In this document: piece after piece, positions 15,232-26,618 of the stretch
Layout: the number at the start of each line of letters is the position of its first letter
Numbering within the stretch: position 1 is the first letter of the stretch
NCBI RefSeq assembly: GCF_021698975.1
Contig: NZ_SSXA01000005.1
Location: forward strand, 1 to 64,000
Source of the DNA: Blastococcus sp. KM273128
GTDB taxonomy: Bacteria > Actinomycetota > Actinomycetes > Mycobacteriales > Geodermatophilaceae
DNA length: 64,000 bases
Direction: 5' to 3'
Translations under genes and position numbers: made by a program
Notes under the pieces: model-generated
What the model was told of the DNA's origin: nothing
Database searches by the model: none
The model's input: the letters and a program-made list of their open reading frames with translations, nothing else

Positions 15232-16670
15232 ACGCGGGGCTCCACCTGCATGCTGATCCAGCGCAGCTCGGAGAAGGCGTCGATGCCCGCCAGCCCGCCG
15301 AACCGGCCGTACCCGCTGTCCTTGACCCCGCCGAAGGGCATCTGCGCCTCGTCGTGCACGGTCGGCGCGTTGATGTGGCAGATTCCGGACTCGATCCGCC
15401 GGGCGACCTGGAAGCCGCGCGCGGCGTCCCGGGTGAACACCGCCGCCGACAGCCCGTAGGCGCTGTCGTTGGCCGCCGCGACCGCCTCGTCCTCGCTGCT
15501 CACCCGGGTGACGGTCACGGCCGGGCCGAAGATCTCCTCGTGGAAGATCTCCATCTCCGGCGTCACGTGGTCGAGCACCACGCCGGGCATGATCGTGCCG
15601 TTCGGCTCACCGGAGGTCAGCACCTTCGCGCCCTTGGCGACGGCGTCGTCCACCAGGCGCTGGATGTGGTCGACCGTGCTCTGCCCGATCACCGAGCCGA
15701 GGACGACGTCGCCCTCGCGCGGGTCGCCGATCGGGAGCGACTCCACCCGGGCCACCAGCTTGGCGACGAACTCGTCGGCGATCGACTCGTCGACGACGAT
15801 CTTGTCGGTCGACATGCAGACGTGGCCCTGGTTGACGAAGCCGCCGAAGGTCGCGCCCTGCACCGCGGCGTCGATGTCGGCATCGGCCAGGACCAGCAGC
15901 GGGTTCTTCCCACCCAGCTCCAGCACGGCCGGCACCAGGTGGCGCGCGCAGACCTCGCCGATGATCCGGCCGACCCGCGTCGACCCGGTGAAGTTCAGCC
16001 GGCGCACCGCCGGGTGGGCCACCAACGCCTCGGTGACCTCGGCGGCGTCCTCGGGGGCCACGGTGATCACGTTGACGACGCCCTCGCCGAGGCCGGCCTC
16101 GGCGAGGACCTCCCCGAGCAGCGCGTGCGTCCCCGGGGAGAGCTCGGAGCACTTGAGGACGACGGTGTTGCCCGCGGCCAGGGGGAACGCGACGGCCCGG
16201 GTCGAGAGGATGACCGGGGCGTTCCACGGCGCGATGCCGACGACGACGCCGGCCGGCTGGCGGATCCCCATGCTCAGGCTGCCGGGGATGTCCGACGGGA
16301 TGACCTGCCCGCCCACGTGGGTGGTGAGGCCGGCCGCCTCGCGGAGGATGCCGGCCGCGAGGTGGACGTTGAAGTGGCCCCAGCCGGCGGTGGCGCCGCA
16401 CTCGGCCGCCATCCGCTCGACGAACCGGTCGGTGCTGGCCTCGAGCAGGTCGGCGGCCGCCAGCAGCAGCCGCCGCCGCTCACCGGGCGTGGTGGCGGCC
16501 CACTTCTCGAACGCCGCCGCAGCGGCCTCGACCGCGGCCACGGCGTCCTCGACGCCGGCGGCCGGCGAGCGGGTGACGACCTCGCCGCTGACGGGGTTGG
16601 CGCGGTCGAAGGTCCGGCCGTCGGCGGCGGGCCGGTTCTCGCTGCCGATGAGCAGGCTGGTCTCGAGCAC
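15219..16670 (-). CDS. NAD(P)-dependent aldehyde dehydrogenase (aromatic/vanillin-type)
   Basis: A 483-residue aldehyde dehydrogenase that oxidises an aldehyde to its acid with NAD(P). Family motifs are VGIAPWNAPVIL, LKCSELSPGT, NFTGSTRVGRIIGE, ELGGKNPL (catalytic Glu), NQGHVCMS (catalytic Cys) and EIFGPAVTV. The ending INAPTVHDEAQMPFGGVKDSGYGRFGG resembles vanillin, benzaldehyde and salicylaldehyde dehydrogenases. An aromatic substrate is therefore likely, though no aromatic pathway genes are nearby. It starts at an ATG and is preceded by the end of the sequence around glyS, apparently as a separate unit. Confidence 0.92.
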   Translation of the reverse strand: MLETSLLIGSENRPAADGRTFDRANPVSGEVVTRSPAAGVEDAVAAVEAAAAAFEKWAATTPGERRRLLLAAADLLEASTDRFVERMAAECGATAGWGHFNVHLAAGILREAAGLTTHVGGQVIPSDIPGSLSMGIRQPAGVVVGIAPWNAPVILSTRAVAFPLAAGNTVVLKCSELSPGTHALLGEVLAEAGLGEGVVNVITVAPEDAAEVTEALVAHPAVRRLNFTGSTRVGRIIGEVCARHLVPAVLELGGKNPLLVLADADIDAAVQGATFGGFVNQGHVCMSTDKIVVDESIADEFVAKLVARVESLPIGDPREGDVVLGSVIGQSTVDHIQRLVDDAVAKGAKVLTSGEPNGTIMPGVVLDHVTPEMEIFHEEIFGPAVTVTRVSSEDEAVAAANDSAYGLSAAVFTRDAARGFQVARRIESGICHINAPTVHDEAQMPFGGVKDSGYGRFGGLAGIDAFSELRWISMQVEPRVYPF

Positions 16671-16716
16671 GTGCGGGCTCCTCGTGGTCGGTGGGGGGTG
16701 GGGGGACGGCGTGCGG

Positions 16717-18114
<1,398 letters not shown>

Positions 18115-18187
18115 GGGGAGGGGGCTCCATCCGGCTGGCGGTCGGCGGTTGACCTGCCCACGGTAGTTGGCCGGGAGAGCGCGCCCG

Positions 18188-18562
18188 TCAGTCGGTGGCC
18201 CCGGCGGGCTCCGGATCGAACAGCAGCGCGAGCGAGGCGCGGATCTGCGCCTGGCGCACGAGGAAGGCCCGCTCGTCCAGCCGCTTGCGCCGCAGCCACG
18301 CCAAGAAGGTCCCCGTCCTCCCCGCCCTTCGCAGGCTCAGGGCGGGACCCGGGACGGGGCCGCCGGAGTCATGGCGCCCAGAGTGCGAGATCGGCAGCAC
18401 GCAGTCGCGCTGCAGCGGCCGGCCGGTGGCCCCGCAGTAGGCGCAGCCACCCCACGCGTGCTCCAGCGCGGCCCACTGCTGGTCGCTCAGGTCGTGCTCG
18501 ACGGCGTCCATGCGGCGCCTGCGCCGGCGGGCGTAGCGGGCGGTGCGGGTGCGGCTGACCAC
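18188..18562 (-). CDS. HNH-nuclease-like protein with damaged zinc site
   Basis: A 124-residue protein of a type common in high-GC actinobacteria. It has a basic N-terminus ([25 protein letters not shown], starting after GTG), then [10 protein letters not shown] with the first CxxC, RDCVLPIS and the H of SHSGRH, and a tail [25 protein letters not shown]. Relatives have a second zinc knuckle (NVVPACRSCNASK) between. Here that stretch is replaced, in frame, by residues encoded by a dispersed hairpin repeat. The second cysteine pair is missing, so nuclease activity is doubtful. A GTG at 18589, overlapping the previous stop, is an alternative start. Confidence 0.7.
   Translation of the reverse strand: MVSRTRTARYARRRRRRMDAVEHDLSDQQWAALEHAWGGCAYCGATGRPLQRDCVLPISHSGRHDSGGPVPGPALSLRRAGRTGTFLAWLRRKRLDERAFLVRQAQIRASLALLFDPEPAGATD
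18308..18349 (-). repeat. Dispersed hairpin repeat inside the HNH-like gene
   Basis: On the minus strand this reads GGTCCCGCCCTGAGCCTGCG and continues AAGGGCGGGGAGGACGGGGACC. It forms a short stem (GCCCT with AGGGC) closed by GAGCCTGCGA. A second copy lies at 44172-44210. The two differ by changes that keep the stem paired. It is translated here as part of the HNH-like protein. Confidence 0.65.
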
Positions 18563-18585
18563 GGGCCGACCGTAGGCGCTGGGCG

Positions 18586-18861
18586 TCACTCGGTGAGGTA
18601 GGCGCCCGGCTCGTCGAGGGCGTGCACCCAGACCGGTGCCCCGGCGATCTTCACCTCGGCCGCCGAGAGCCCGCGCCGGTAGGCCCCGACGCCGTCCCAG
18701 CGGGTCACCAGCGCCCACAGCGTCGGGTCGTCGGTCGACCGGCCCAGCTCACCGCCCCGGAAGCCGGGCCGGGCGCCCAGCGCCGCCAGCAGCCCCGCCA
18801 CGGCATCGGCGAGCACCTCCGCCTGCTCCGCGGTCACCCGCAGCCGCGTCACCGCGAACAC
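18586..18861 (-). CDS. ABM-like (antibiotic biosynthesis monooxygenase fold) protein
   Basis: A 91-residue protein with the dimeric alpha/beta barrel pattern of ABM domains: FAVTRLRVTAEQAEVLADAVAGLLAALGARPGFRGGELGRS, then LWALVTRWDGVGAYRRGLSA. Such small proteins range from heme-degrading to quinone-forming monooxygenases. The residues that would define the substrate are not evident. The GTG at 18861 lies 6 nt from GGGGAGG; the GTG at 18867 is too close. The stop overlaps a possible start of the HNH-like gene by 4 nt. Confidence 0.7.
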   Translation of the reverse strand: MFAVTRLRVTAEQAEVLADAVAGLLAALGARPGFRGGELGRSTDDPTLWALVTRWDGVGAYRRGLSAAEVKIAGAPVWVHALDEPGAYLTE

Positions 18862-18922
18862 CCGCACCTCCCCGTCCGGCCAGCTCCGTCCCCGCCCCGC
18901 CCCGGGCGGCGTCCTGCCCCGC

Positions 18923-19684
18923 TCAGTAGAAGTCGCAGACCGCACCGGTCTCGTCGACGTGCACCAGCAGCAGGAACGGCTCGCCGTCGTCGAGCTCCAG
19001 GGTGAAGGAGGCGACGTCGGTCGCGGACTGCGCCTGGTGCTCGATCCCGTCGAAGGTGCCTCCGGTGAAGCCCTGCCCGCCCAGGGTGTCGCTGCGGAAG
19101 TAAACGCCCAGCACCTGCGCCGGGTCCTCGTCCGCCGTCGAGACCGCGGCCGCCGCCTCCTGCACCTCGGGGCAGGAGAGGTCGTAGGCCGTCCGGAAGT
19201 CGCCCTGGCCCATCGCCTCGACCCAGGCCAGCGCGACGCCGGCCGAGCCCGGGTACCGCCCCTCGTCCGCGAGCACGGGTCCGCCCACCCGCGCGCCGCC
19301 CGGCAGCTCGCCGGTGCCACCCACCGGCGACGTCGAGGAGCGGGCCGGCTGCTCCAGCTCGCTGGTCAGGACGGCGCCCCGGCCGGCGCCGCGCTGGTCC
19401 CCCGCATCCCCGTCCAGCAGGACGAGCAGCAGGGTGCCCAGCCCGGCGATCAGCAGGACGGCGGCGCCGATCAGCCAGGGCAGCAGCGTCCGCTTCCGCG
19501 GGCGCCGAGGGGGCGCCCCCGGCCCCCCGCCGTACCCGGGCGGGCCGAACGGCGGCGGGCCGACCGGGGCGGCCGGGAACGGTGCGCCCGACGCGGCCCA
19601 CCCGCGCGCTTCGCCTGCCGGGCCCTCCTGCCCGTCCGGGTCCGGGGGGCCGGCGCGGTGGCTCCCCGAAGGTGGCTGCGTCAT
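18923..19684 (-). CDS. Proline-rich membrane protein with extracellular domain
   Basis: A 253-residue protein. A proline- and glycine-rich cytoplasmic N-terminus (residues 1-65) is followed by one membrane helix (LLPWLIGAAVLLIAGLGTLLLVLL, about 67-90). The outer domain contains VALAWVEAMGQGDFRTAYDLSCPEVQEAA and ends VHVDETGAVCDFY. The outer part resembles the DUF4878-like domain of the gene at 12195-12635, although the two are far apart. This is typical of actinobacterial surface proteins of unknown role. Confidence 0.75.
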   Translation of the reverse strand: MTQPPSGSHRAGPPDPDGQEGPAGEARGWAASGAPFPAAPVGPPPFGPPGYGGGPGAPPRRPRKRTLLPWLIGAAVLLIAGLGTLLLVLLDGDAGDQRGAGRGAVLTSELEQPARSSTSPVGGTGELPGGARVGGPVLADEGRYPGSAGVALAWVEAMGQGDFRTAYDLSCPEVQEAAAAVSTADEDPAQVLGVYFRSDTLGGQGFTGGTFDGIEHQAQSATDVASFTLELDDGEPFLLLVHVDETGAVCDFY

Positions 19685-19759
19685 GGCGGTCGCTCTTCTG
19701 CTCGGTACCTCGTGGAACCGGTTCCCCCCGGATGAGCGGAAACCTACGTCCCGTCGGCC

Positions 19760-20524
19760 TCAGGCGGAACCGAAGCGGCGCTGCCGCGACGCGAACTCCT
19801 CGCACGCCGCCCACAGGTGCCGGCGGTCGAAGTCGGGCCAGAGCGTGTCGAGGAAGACGAACTCTGCGTAGGCGGACTGCCAGAGCAGGAAGTTGCTGGT
19901 CCGGTTCTCCCCCGAGCTGCGCACGAAGAGGTCGACGTCCTCCATGTCCGGCTCGTCCAGGAAACGGGCGACCGTGGCCTCGTCGACCTTGTCCGGGTTC
20001 AGCCGCCCCGCGGCGACCTCCCGGGCGATCGCGGCCGCGGCGTCGGCGATCTCCGCCCGCCCCCCGTAGTTGACGCACATGGTGAGGGTGAGGACGTCGT
20101 TGTCGCGGGTGAGCTCCTCGGCGATCTCGAGCTCCTTGATGACGCTGCGCCACAGCCGCGGCCGACGCCCCGCCCAGCGGACCCGGACCCCCAGCTCGTG
20201 CATCTCGTCGCGGCGGCGGCGGATCACGTCGCGGTTGAAGCCCATGAGGAAGCGCACCTCCTCGGGGCTGCGCCGCCAGTTCTCCGTGGAGAAGGCGTAC
20301 GCGCTGATCGCCTTGACACCCAGCTCGATGGCGCCCTCGACGCAGTCGAACAGCGAGGACTCCCCCGCCTCGTGCCCGGCGGTGCGGGGCAGCCCGCGCT
20401 GCTTGGCCCAGCGGCCGTTGCCGTCCATGACCAGCGCGATGTGCCGGGGCACCTTGTCCTTCGGCAGCTGCGGCGGCCGGGCGCCGGACGGGTGCGGGTT
20501 CGGGGCCTTGACCTCACGCCTCAT
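19760..20524 (-). CDS. uppS: Isoprenyl (undecaprenyl/decaprenyl) diphosphate synthase
   Basis: A 254-residue cis-prenyltransferase that makes the polyprenyl diphosphate carrier for peptidoglycan and other wall polymers. Family blocks are [24 protein letters not shown] (catalytic Asp), [30 protein letters not shown] and [25 protein letters not shown]. The C-terminus has WPDFD. The last conserved segment normally reads RTGGE; SSGEN is a mild variant. The ATG overlaps the recO stop by 11 nt, giving the common actinobacterial order era-recO-uppS. Confidence 0.95.
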   Translation of the reverse strand: MRREVKAPNPHPSGARPPQLPKDKVPRHIALVMDGNGRWAKQRGLPRTAGHEAGESSLFDCVEGAIELGVKAISAYAFSTENWRRSPEEVRFLMGFNRDVIRRRRDEMHELGVRVRWAGRRPRLWRSVIKELEIAEELTRDNDVLTLTMCVNYGGRAEIADAAAAIAREVAAGRLNPDKVDEATVARFLDEPDMEDVDLFVRSSGENRTSNFLLWQSAYAEFVFLDTLWPDFDRRHLWAACEEFASRQRRFGSA

Positions 20525-21305
20525 GCAGCAGGCTCATCTCCCGGCGCGGCGCCGACTCGGTGCGGTCCACCAGCGGCAGCGAGCGCAGCCCGCGCTCCAG
20601 GTGCCACTGCAGCAGCGCGGCGACCAGCCCGCTGCCCTCCCGCCGGTTGGTGCCCTGGCTCGCCTCGGCGCGGGACCAGTCGCCGGTCAGCAGCGCGTCG
20701 AGCAGCTCGATGGTGACGGGGCTGGGCATCGCGGAGCCGGTCGGGCGGCAGGCCGGGCAGACGGTGCCGCCGGCGGGCACGGAGAAGTGCCGGTGCGGGC
20801 CGGCCTCGCCGCAGCGGGCGCAGTCGGCCAGCGCGGGCTCCCAGCCGGCCACCGACATCGCCCGCAGCAGGAAGGCGTCGAGCACCAGCGGCGCGGGGTG
20901 CGCCCGCTCCCCCAGCGCCCGCAGCGCGCCGACGACGAGGAGGAACAGCCGCAGCGAGGGCTCCTTCTCCTCGGCGGTGAGCCGGTCGGCGGTCTCCAGG
21001 ACGGCGGTGCCCGCGGTGTAGGCCGGGTAGTCGGCGACGATCTCCTGGCCGTAGGCGCGGATCGACTCCACCTGGCTCACGATGTCGAGGTTGCGCCCCG
21101 TGTAGAACTGCACGTCGACGTGGGTGAAGGGCTCGAGCCGGGCGCCGAACTTGCTCTTGGTCCGGCGCACGCCCTTGGCCACCGCGCGCACCTTGCCGTG
21201 GCGGCGGGTGAGCACGGTGATGATCCGGTCGGCCTCACCGAGCTTCTGGGTGCGCAGGACGATGCCCTCGTCCCGGTAGAGCGCCTTGGGCGTGTGCGCG
21301 CTCAC
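20514..21305 (-). CDS. recO: DNA repair protein RecO
   Basis: A 263-residue RecO, which helps load RecA on SSB-coated DNA in the RecFOR path. The N-terminal OB-fold reads [46 protein letters not shown] zinc-finger pair (CARCGEAG and CPACRP) lies around residues 165-190, followed by a helical C-terminus. It starts at a GTG 2 nt after the era stop, so translation is likely coupled. Confidence 0.95.
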   Translation of the reverse strand: MSAHTPKALYRDEGIVLRTQKLGEADRIITVLTRRHGKVRAVAKGVRRTKSKFGARLEPFTHVDVQFYTGRNLDIVSQVESIRAYGQEIVADYPAYTAGTAVLETADRLTAEEKEPSLRLFLLVVGALRALGERAHPAPLVLDAFLLRAMSVAGWEPALADCARCGEAGPHRHFSVPAGGTVCPACRPTGSAMPSPVTIELLDALLTGDWSRAEASQGTNRREGSGLVAALLQWHLERGLRSLPLVDRTESAPRREMSLLHEA

Positions 21306-21306
21306 G

Positions 21307-22251
21307 TCAGTAACCGAGCCGGTTGAGCTTCTTCGGGTCGTCCTGCCACTCCCCGAGCACGGTGACGTGCAGCTCCAGGTGCACCCGGGCGTCCAGCAGC
21401 GCCTCCATGCCCTGGCGCGCCTCGGTGCCGATCGCCTTGATGATCGCCCCGCCCCTGCCCAGCAGCATCGGCTTCTGGCTGGGCCGCTCGCAGTGCAGCA
21501 GCGCGTGCACCTCGACCAGCTCGCGCCCGGCGCGCTTGGGGTCGGGACGGCGGTTGACCTCCTCGATGGTGACCGCCAGGGAGTGCGGGACCTCCTGGAA
21601 CACCTTCTCCAGCGCCGCCTCGCGCACCAGCTCGGCCAGCTGCCGCTCGGTGTCCTCGTCGGTGGTCTGCTCCTCCGGGTAGAGCGGCGGCCCCTCCGGC
21701 AGCAGCCCGACCAGCAGGTCCTCCAGCAGCTCCACCTGGTCGCCCTTGACCGCGCTGACCGGCACCACCTCGGCGGCGTCGACCAGCTGGCTGGCCGCCA
21801 CGAGCTGCTCGGCGACCTGCTTCTTCGAGGCGGCGTCGGTCTTGGTGACGACGACGACCACCGGCGCCTTCACCTCCCGCAGCTGGCGGGCGATGAAGCG
21901 GTCACCGGTGCCGACGGGCTGGTCGGCCGGGACGCAGAGCACGACGACGTCGACGTCGGCCAGCGTGTCGCGCACGACGTCGTTGAGCCGGCGGCCCAGC
22001 AGCGACTTGGGCTTGTGCAGCCCCGGGGTGTCGACCAGCACGACCTGCCCGCCGGGCCGGTGGACGACGCCGCGGATGGCGTGCCGGGTGGTCTGCGGCC
22101 GGTTGCTGACGATGCCGACCTTCTCGCCGACCATCGCGTTGGTCAGCGTGGTCTTGCCGGCGTTGGGGCGCCCGACCAGGGCGACGAAGCCACTGCGGTA
22201 GGGCTGGTCAGGGTCGGTCACACCGGTCAGTCTCCCACCGGTGGCCGACAA
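21307..22251 (-). CDS. era: GTPase Era
   Basis: A 314-residue GTPase that acts in maturation of 16S rRNA and the small ribosomal subunit. G1 is [10 protein letters not shown]2 lies around RPQTTRH, G3 is DTPGLHKP and G4 is TKTD. The C-terminal KH domain (residues about 215-314) has [35 protein letters not shown] in slightly varied form. The ATG start leaves a short N-terminal extension before the G domain. It heads the era-recO-uppS run. Confidence 0.96.
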   Translation of the reverse strand: MSATGGRLTGVTDPDQPYRSGFVALVGRPNAGKTTLTNAMVGEKVGIVSNRPQTTRHAIRGVVHRPGGQVVLVDTPGLHKPKSLLGRRLNDVVRDTLADVDVVVLCVPADQPVGTGDRFIARQLREVKAPVVVVVTKTDAASKKQVAEQLVAASQLVDAAEVVPVSAVKGDQVELLEDLLVGLLPEGPPLYPEEQTTDEDTERQLAELVREAALEKVFQEVPHSLAVTIEEVNRRPDPKRAGRELVEVHALLHCERPSQKPMLLGRGGAIIKAIGTEARQGMEALLDARVHLELHVTVLGEWQDDPKKLNRLGY

Positions 22252-22284
22252 GCCCGCGCCCCGGCGGTGGCGGCACGGCCGGCG

Positions 22285-22482
22285 TCAGGACCAGGGGCGG
22301 CCGATCCGGTCGCGCCGCCCGCCGTCGAGCCGGGCGAGCGCCCGGGCGCCGGTCAGCACGTCGCGGACCAGCCGGCGCCCGGCCTCCGACCAGGACGACG
22401 CCGGCGTCCCCCGCCGGGCGGCCGGTCCGGCCAGCGCCCGCAGCACCAGGACCGCCAGCAGGAGGAAGAGCAGCGTCGTCAC
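22285..22482 (-). CDS. Small single-pass membrane protein
   Basis: A 65-residue protein starting at a GTG. One hydrophobic helix (TLLFLLLAVLVLRALAGPA, residues 3-21) is followed by a basic tail (SEAGRRLVRDVLTGARALARLDGGRRDRIGRPWS). It sits 33 nt before era on the same strand. The ribosome-binding site is weak and I do not recognise a family, so the coding call rests on the coherent membrane-plus-basic-tail design and on position. Confidence 0.5.
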   Translation of the reverse strand: MTTLLFLLLAVLVLRALAGPAARRGTPASSWSEAGRRLVRDVLTGARALARLDGGRRDRIGRPWS

Positions 22483-22582
22483 GGCTCGACGATCCCCGGC
22501 GCCACCCCTGCGCGGAAGTGGCAGGCATGCCGGTGTCCGCAGCGTTCCTGCCAGCGGCCGCCGTCCTGGGAGGATGGGTCCC

Positions 22583-23170
22583 GTGGCCGGACGACAGCGC
22601 AACAGGGCGCGGCCGCCCCGCGCGGCGACGGACCGCGCCCGGCGGTCGCACGTCGAGCAGGTGCGCGGGCACCGCTTCATCGCCGGCTGGGGCCCCAAGC
22701 GGACGGCGACCGCCGTCCCCGCCCCGCTGCGCTACTGGCAGTACCGGCCCGGCGGCCCGTTCGCGGCCGGGGTGGCGGTGCTCGTCGTGGTCCTGTGGCT
22801 GGGGCTCTTCGGCTGGCTCGCCGGCGCGGCGGCGGTCCGCGAGGAGCTGCCGCTGGCGCTCGTCGCGGGGGTCGCGGTGTACGTGCTGAACACCCGCCGG
22901 GTCACCGTCTCCGACCACGGGCTCTCCTTCGACGTGGCCGGCGGCCGGACCGACCCCGCCGACGTCATCCCCTCCGCGCTCGTCCACGAGGTGCACGCCG
23001 GCCCCGCCCCGGCCGGCTGGCCCGCGGCCGACCGGCGTGGCGGGTGGTGGCCCGGGCGTAGGCGGGTCGCCGTCCGGCACCTGGCCGAGGACGGTGAGGA
23101 GGCACTCACCGTCTGGGTGCGGGACCCGGCGGCGTTCGCCGAGGCCCTGGGCGTGCCGCTGACGCGCTAG
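22583..23170 (+). CDS. Hypothetical membrane protein with two transmembrane helices
   Basis: A 195-residue protein with a basic N-terminus and two adjacent membrane helices (PFAAGVAVLVVVLWLGLFGWLAG and LPLALVAGVAVYVL, about residues 58-105). A PH-like cytoplasmic domain follows (RRVTVSDHGLSFDVAGGRTDPADVIPSALVHEV). That layout resembles actinobacterial membrane-PH proteins, but I cannot name a family with certainty. The GTG at 22583 is 9 nt after GGGAGG. The stop TAG shares the tetranucleotide CTAG with the stop of the opposing gene. Confidence 0.7.
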   Translation: MAGRQRNRARPPRAATDRARRSHVEQVRGHRFIAGWGPKRTATAVPAPLRYWQYRPGGPFAAGVAVLVVVLWLGLFGWLAGAAAVREELPLALVAGVAVYVLNTRRVTVSDHGLSFDVAGGRTDPADVIPSALVHEVHAGPAPAGWPAADRRGGWWPGRRRVAVRHLAEDGEEALTVWVRDPAAFAEALGVPLTR

Positions 23171-23499
23171 GCGGAGGCGCGCAGGCTGCCGTCGGGCCCG
23201 GCCAGGTGCACGGGCGCGCCGGCCGTGAGGTCGCGGACGGCGGCCAGCCCGGCGGGCTCCACCGCCTCGGCCGCGGAGACGACGACGGCGGCCTCCAGCC
23301 CCTCCACCCCGCTCGAGACGGCCGCGGCGACGGCGGCCTGCAGGGCGGTGAGGGTCAGCGACGGCAGCGCCACGCTGGCCGCGACGTAGGTGCGCCCGTC
23401 GGTGTCGCGCACCGCGGCGCCCTCGGTGGCGCCGGTGCGGGCGCGCGCGGAGCGGGCGAGGGTGACGAGCTTCGCGTCCTCGGGGTGCAGATCGGCCAC
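23167..23499 (-). CDS. Cytidine deaminase-like protein lacking the zinc site
   Basis: A 110-residue protein with the outline of a cytidine deaminase fold (DAKLVTLARSARARTGATEGAAVRDTDGRTYVAASVALPSLTLTALQAAVAAAVSSG). The zinc ligands and catalytic Glu of true Cdd (CAE and PCxxC) are absent: there is no cysteine at all. It is therefore not an active deaminase of the usual kind. It is found between the CorC-like gene and era, where actinobacteria often keep such a gene. The GTG start at 23499 lies 6 nt after the upstream stop. Confidence 0.75.
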   Translation of the reverse strand: MADLHPEDAKLVTLARSARARTGATEGAAVRDTDGRTYVAASVALPSLTLTALQAAVAAAVSSGVEGLEAAVVVSAAEAVEPAGLAAVRDLTAGAPVHLAGPDGSLRASA

Positions 23500-23505
23500 G
23501 GTGGC

Positions 23506-24864
23506 TCAGCTTTCCACGCCGGCGGGCAGCTCCGCACGGGTGGCCCCCGACGCCTGCGGCTCGTCGGTGGGCTCCTCGTCGTCCTCCGACGGCTCGGGCA
23601 GCCGGCAGACGAGCATGGTGTCGATCCGGTTGCGCCGCCCGCCGGTGCTCTCGGCGACCAGGCGCAGCCCGGCGACGTCGGCCGAGGCGCCCTCGATCGG
23701 CACCCGCCCCAGCTCGCGGGCGAGCAGGCCGCCGACGGTCTCGACGTCGTCGTCCTCGGGCAGCTCGACGCCGGGGAACAGCTGGGCGAGGTCCTGCACG
23801 GGCAGCCGGGCGATGACCCGCGCCGAGCCGTCCTCGAGCTGCTCGATCTCCGGCCGCTGGAAGGCGTCGTGCTCGTCGGCGATCTCGCCGACGATCTCCT
23901 CGAGGATGTCCTCGATGGTGACCAGGCCGGCGAACCCGCCGTACTCGTCCACGACGATCGCGATGTGGATGCGCTGCGCCTGCATGTCCCGCAGCAGCTC
24001 GTCGACCGGCTTGGACTCGGGGACGAACGTCGGCGGGCGCATCAGCTCCTCGACCCTGGGCCCGTTGCGGTCCTGGGTGTTCTGGGAGCGACGGACCAGG
24101 TCCTTGAGGTAGACGACGCCGACGACGTCGTCCACGTTCTCGCCGATCACCGGGATGCGGCTGAACCCGCTGCGCAGCGCCAGGGCCAGCGCCTGGCGGA
24201 CGGTCTTGGTGCGCTCGATCCAGACGACGTCGGTCCGCGGGACCATGACCTCGCGAGCGATGGTGTCGCCCAGCTCGAACACCGAGTGGATCATGTTGCG
24301 CTCGCCGGACTCGACGACGCCGCGCTCCTCGGCCATGTCGACCAGCTCGCGCAGCTCCACCTCGGAGGAGAAGGGGCCGTCGCGGAAACCGCGGCCGGGG
24401 GTGATGGCGTTGCCGACCAGGATCAGCAGGGTCGCCACGGGGCCCAGCACGCGACCCAGCAGCCGGACGACCCCCGCCGTCGCCAGCGCCGTGCCGTACG
24501 CGTGCTGCCGGCCCAGGGTGCGCGGGCCGACGCCCACGAGCACGTAGCTGACCACGGTCATGACGCCCGCGGCCGCCAGCACCGCCTGCAGCGTGCTGTC
24601 CCAGAGGTCGAAGAAGAGCAGCGCCACGATGACCGCGGCGACCATCTCGCAGAGGATCCGCAGCAGCAGGAGCAGCGAGACGTGCCGCGCCCGCTCGGCG
24701 ACGACCTCTTCCAGCCCCGCCGCCCGCTTGACGCCGTCGCGGCGGAGCTCCTCCACGCGCGCCTTCGAGACCCGCTGGAGGGCGGCCTCCATCGCGCCGA
24801 ACAGGCCGGCGAGGGGGATGAGGCAGATGGCGACCACCAGGCTGGTGATCGCGCCGGCTGTCAT
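23506..24864 (-). CDS. Hemolysin-family/CorC-like membrane protein with CBS domains
   Basis: A 452-residue CNNM/CorC-type protein. An N-terminal membrane domain (DUF21, three to four helices between residues 1 and 150) is followed by a CBS pair ([45 protein letters not shown], then [36 protein letters not shown]). The C-terminal CorC/HlyC domain is about residues 335-425. Relatives take part in magnesium or cobalt efflux; the hemolysin name is historical. The ATG overlaps the ybeY stop by 4 nt. The phoH-ybeY-corC-era order is typical of bacteria. Confidence 0.92.
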   Translation of the reverse strand: MTAGAITSLVVAICLIPLAGLFGAMEAALQRVSKARVEELRRDGVKRAAGLEEVVAERARHVSLLLLLRILCEMVAAVIVALLFFDLWDSTLQAVLAAAGVMTVVSYVLVGVGPRTLGRQHAYGTALATAGVVRLLGRVLGPVATLLILVGNAITPGRGFRDGPFSSEVELRELVDMAEERGVVESGERNMIHSVFELGDTIAREVMVPRTDVVWIERTKTVRQALALALRSGFSRIPVIGENVDDVVGVVYLKDLVRRSQNTQDRNGPRVEELMRPPTFVPESKPVDELLRDMQAQRIHIAIVVDEYGGFAGLVTIEDILEEIVGEIADEHDAFQRPEIEQLEDGSARVIARLPVQDLAQLFPGVELPEDDDVETVGGLLARELGRVPIEGASADVAGLRLVAESTGGRRNRIDTMLVCRLPEPSEDDEEPTDEPQASGATRAELPAGVES

Positions 24865-25364
24865 CGGGACCCGGTCTCCTTGACCACCGGCGCACCGGTC
24901 ACCGGCTCGCGGGGAGCGGCGCGCCAGGCGTCGATGAGCTTGGACTGGAGACCGAACATCTCCTTCTCCTCGTCGGGCTCCATGTGGTCGTAGCCCAGGA
25001 GGTGCAGCACGCCGTGGGTCGCCAGCAGCACCAGCTCGTCGTCCATCGAGTGCCCGGCGGCGCGCGCCTGCCGGACGGCGACGGCGGGGCACAGCACGAT
25101 GTCGCCGAGCAGGGCGGGCCCGGGCTCGGGGTCGTCGGGCCGGCCGCTGTCGAACTCGTCCATGGGGAAGGCCAGCACGTCGGTGGGGCCCTTCTCGCCC
25201 ATCCACCGCTCGTGCAGGCTGCTCATGTAGTCGGGGTCGACGCAGAGCACGGAGAGCTCGGCCATCGGGTTGATCTTCATCTCGCCGAGCACGAAGCGGC
25301 AGACGCCGGCCAGCTCGGCCTCGTCCACGGCGATCTCGGACTCGTTGGACACCTCGACGGGCAC
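24861..25364 (-). CDS. ybeY: Endoribonuclease YbeY
   Basis: A 167-residue metal-dependent RNase that takes part in 16S rRNA 3'-end maturation and ribosome quality control. The signature [11 protein letters not shown] holds the zinc-binding histidines, with [12 protein letters not shown] upstream and GDIVLCP in the core. The start is a GTG (PVEVSNES). It lies 5 nt after the phoH stop, in the same order as in most bacteria. Confidence 0.96.
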   Translation of the reverse strand: MPVEVSNESEIAVDEAELAGVCRFVLGEMKINPMAELSVLCVDPDYMSSLHERWMGEKGPTDVLAFPMDEFDSGRPDDPEPGPALLGDIVLCPAVAVRQARAAGHSMDDELVLLATHGVLHLLGYDHMEPDEEKEMFGLQSKLIDAWRAAPREPVTGAPVVKETGSR

Positions 25365-25369
25365 GGTGG

Positions 25370-26509
<1,140 letters not shown>

Positions 26510-26618
26510 GAACCCTCGACCCTGCCTTCCTGCGACGGCGAGGTGCGGGGACCCGCACCGATGACCCGCACGACTCTACCCGCGCGTGGCCACCCGGAAC
26601 CTGGGTCGCCCGATGGGG

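Noticed and set aside
18115-18187. T-box leader upstream of glyS
   Set aside because: The gap is too short, and neither the T-box sequence nor a specifier hairpin is present.
22208-24895. 895-codon minus-strand frame over the CorC-like gene and neighbours
   Set aside because: It overlaps three better-supported genes in other frames; its translation is low-complexity arginine/alanine/glycine.
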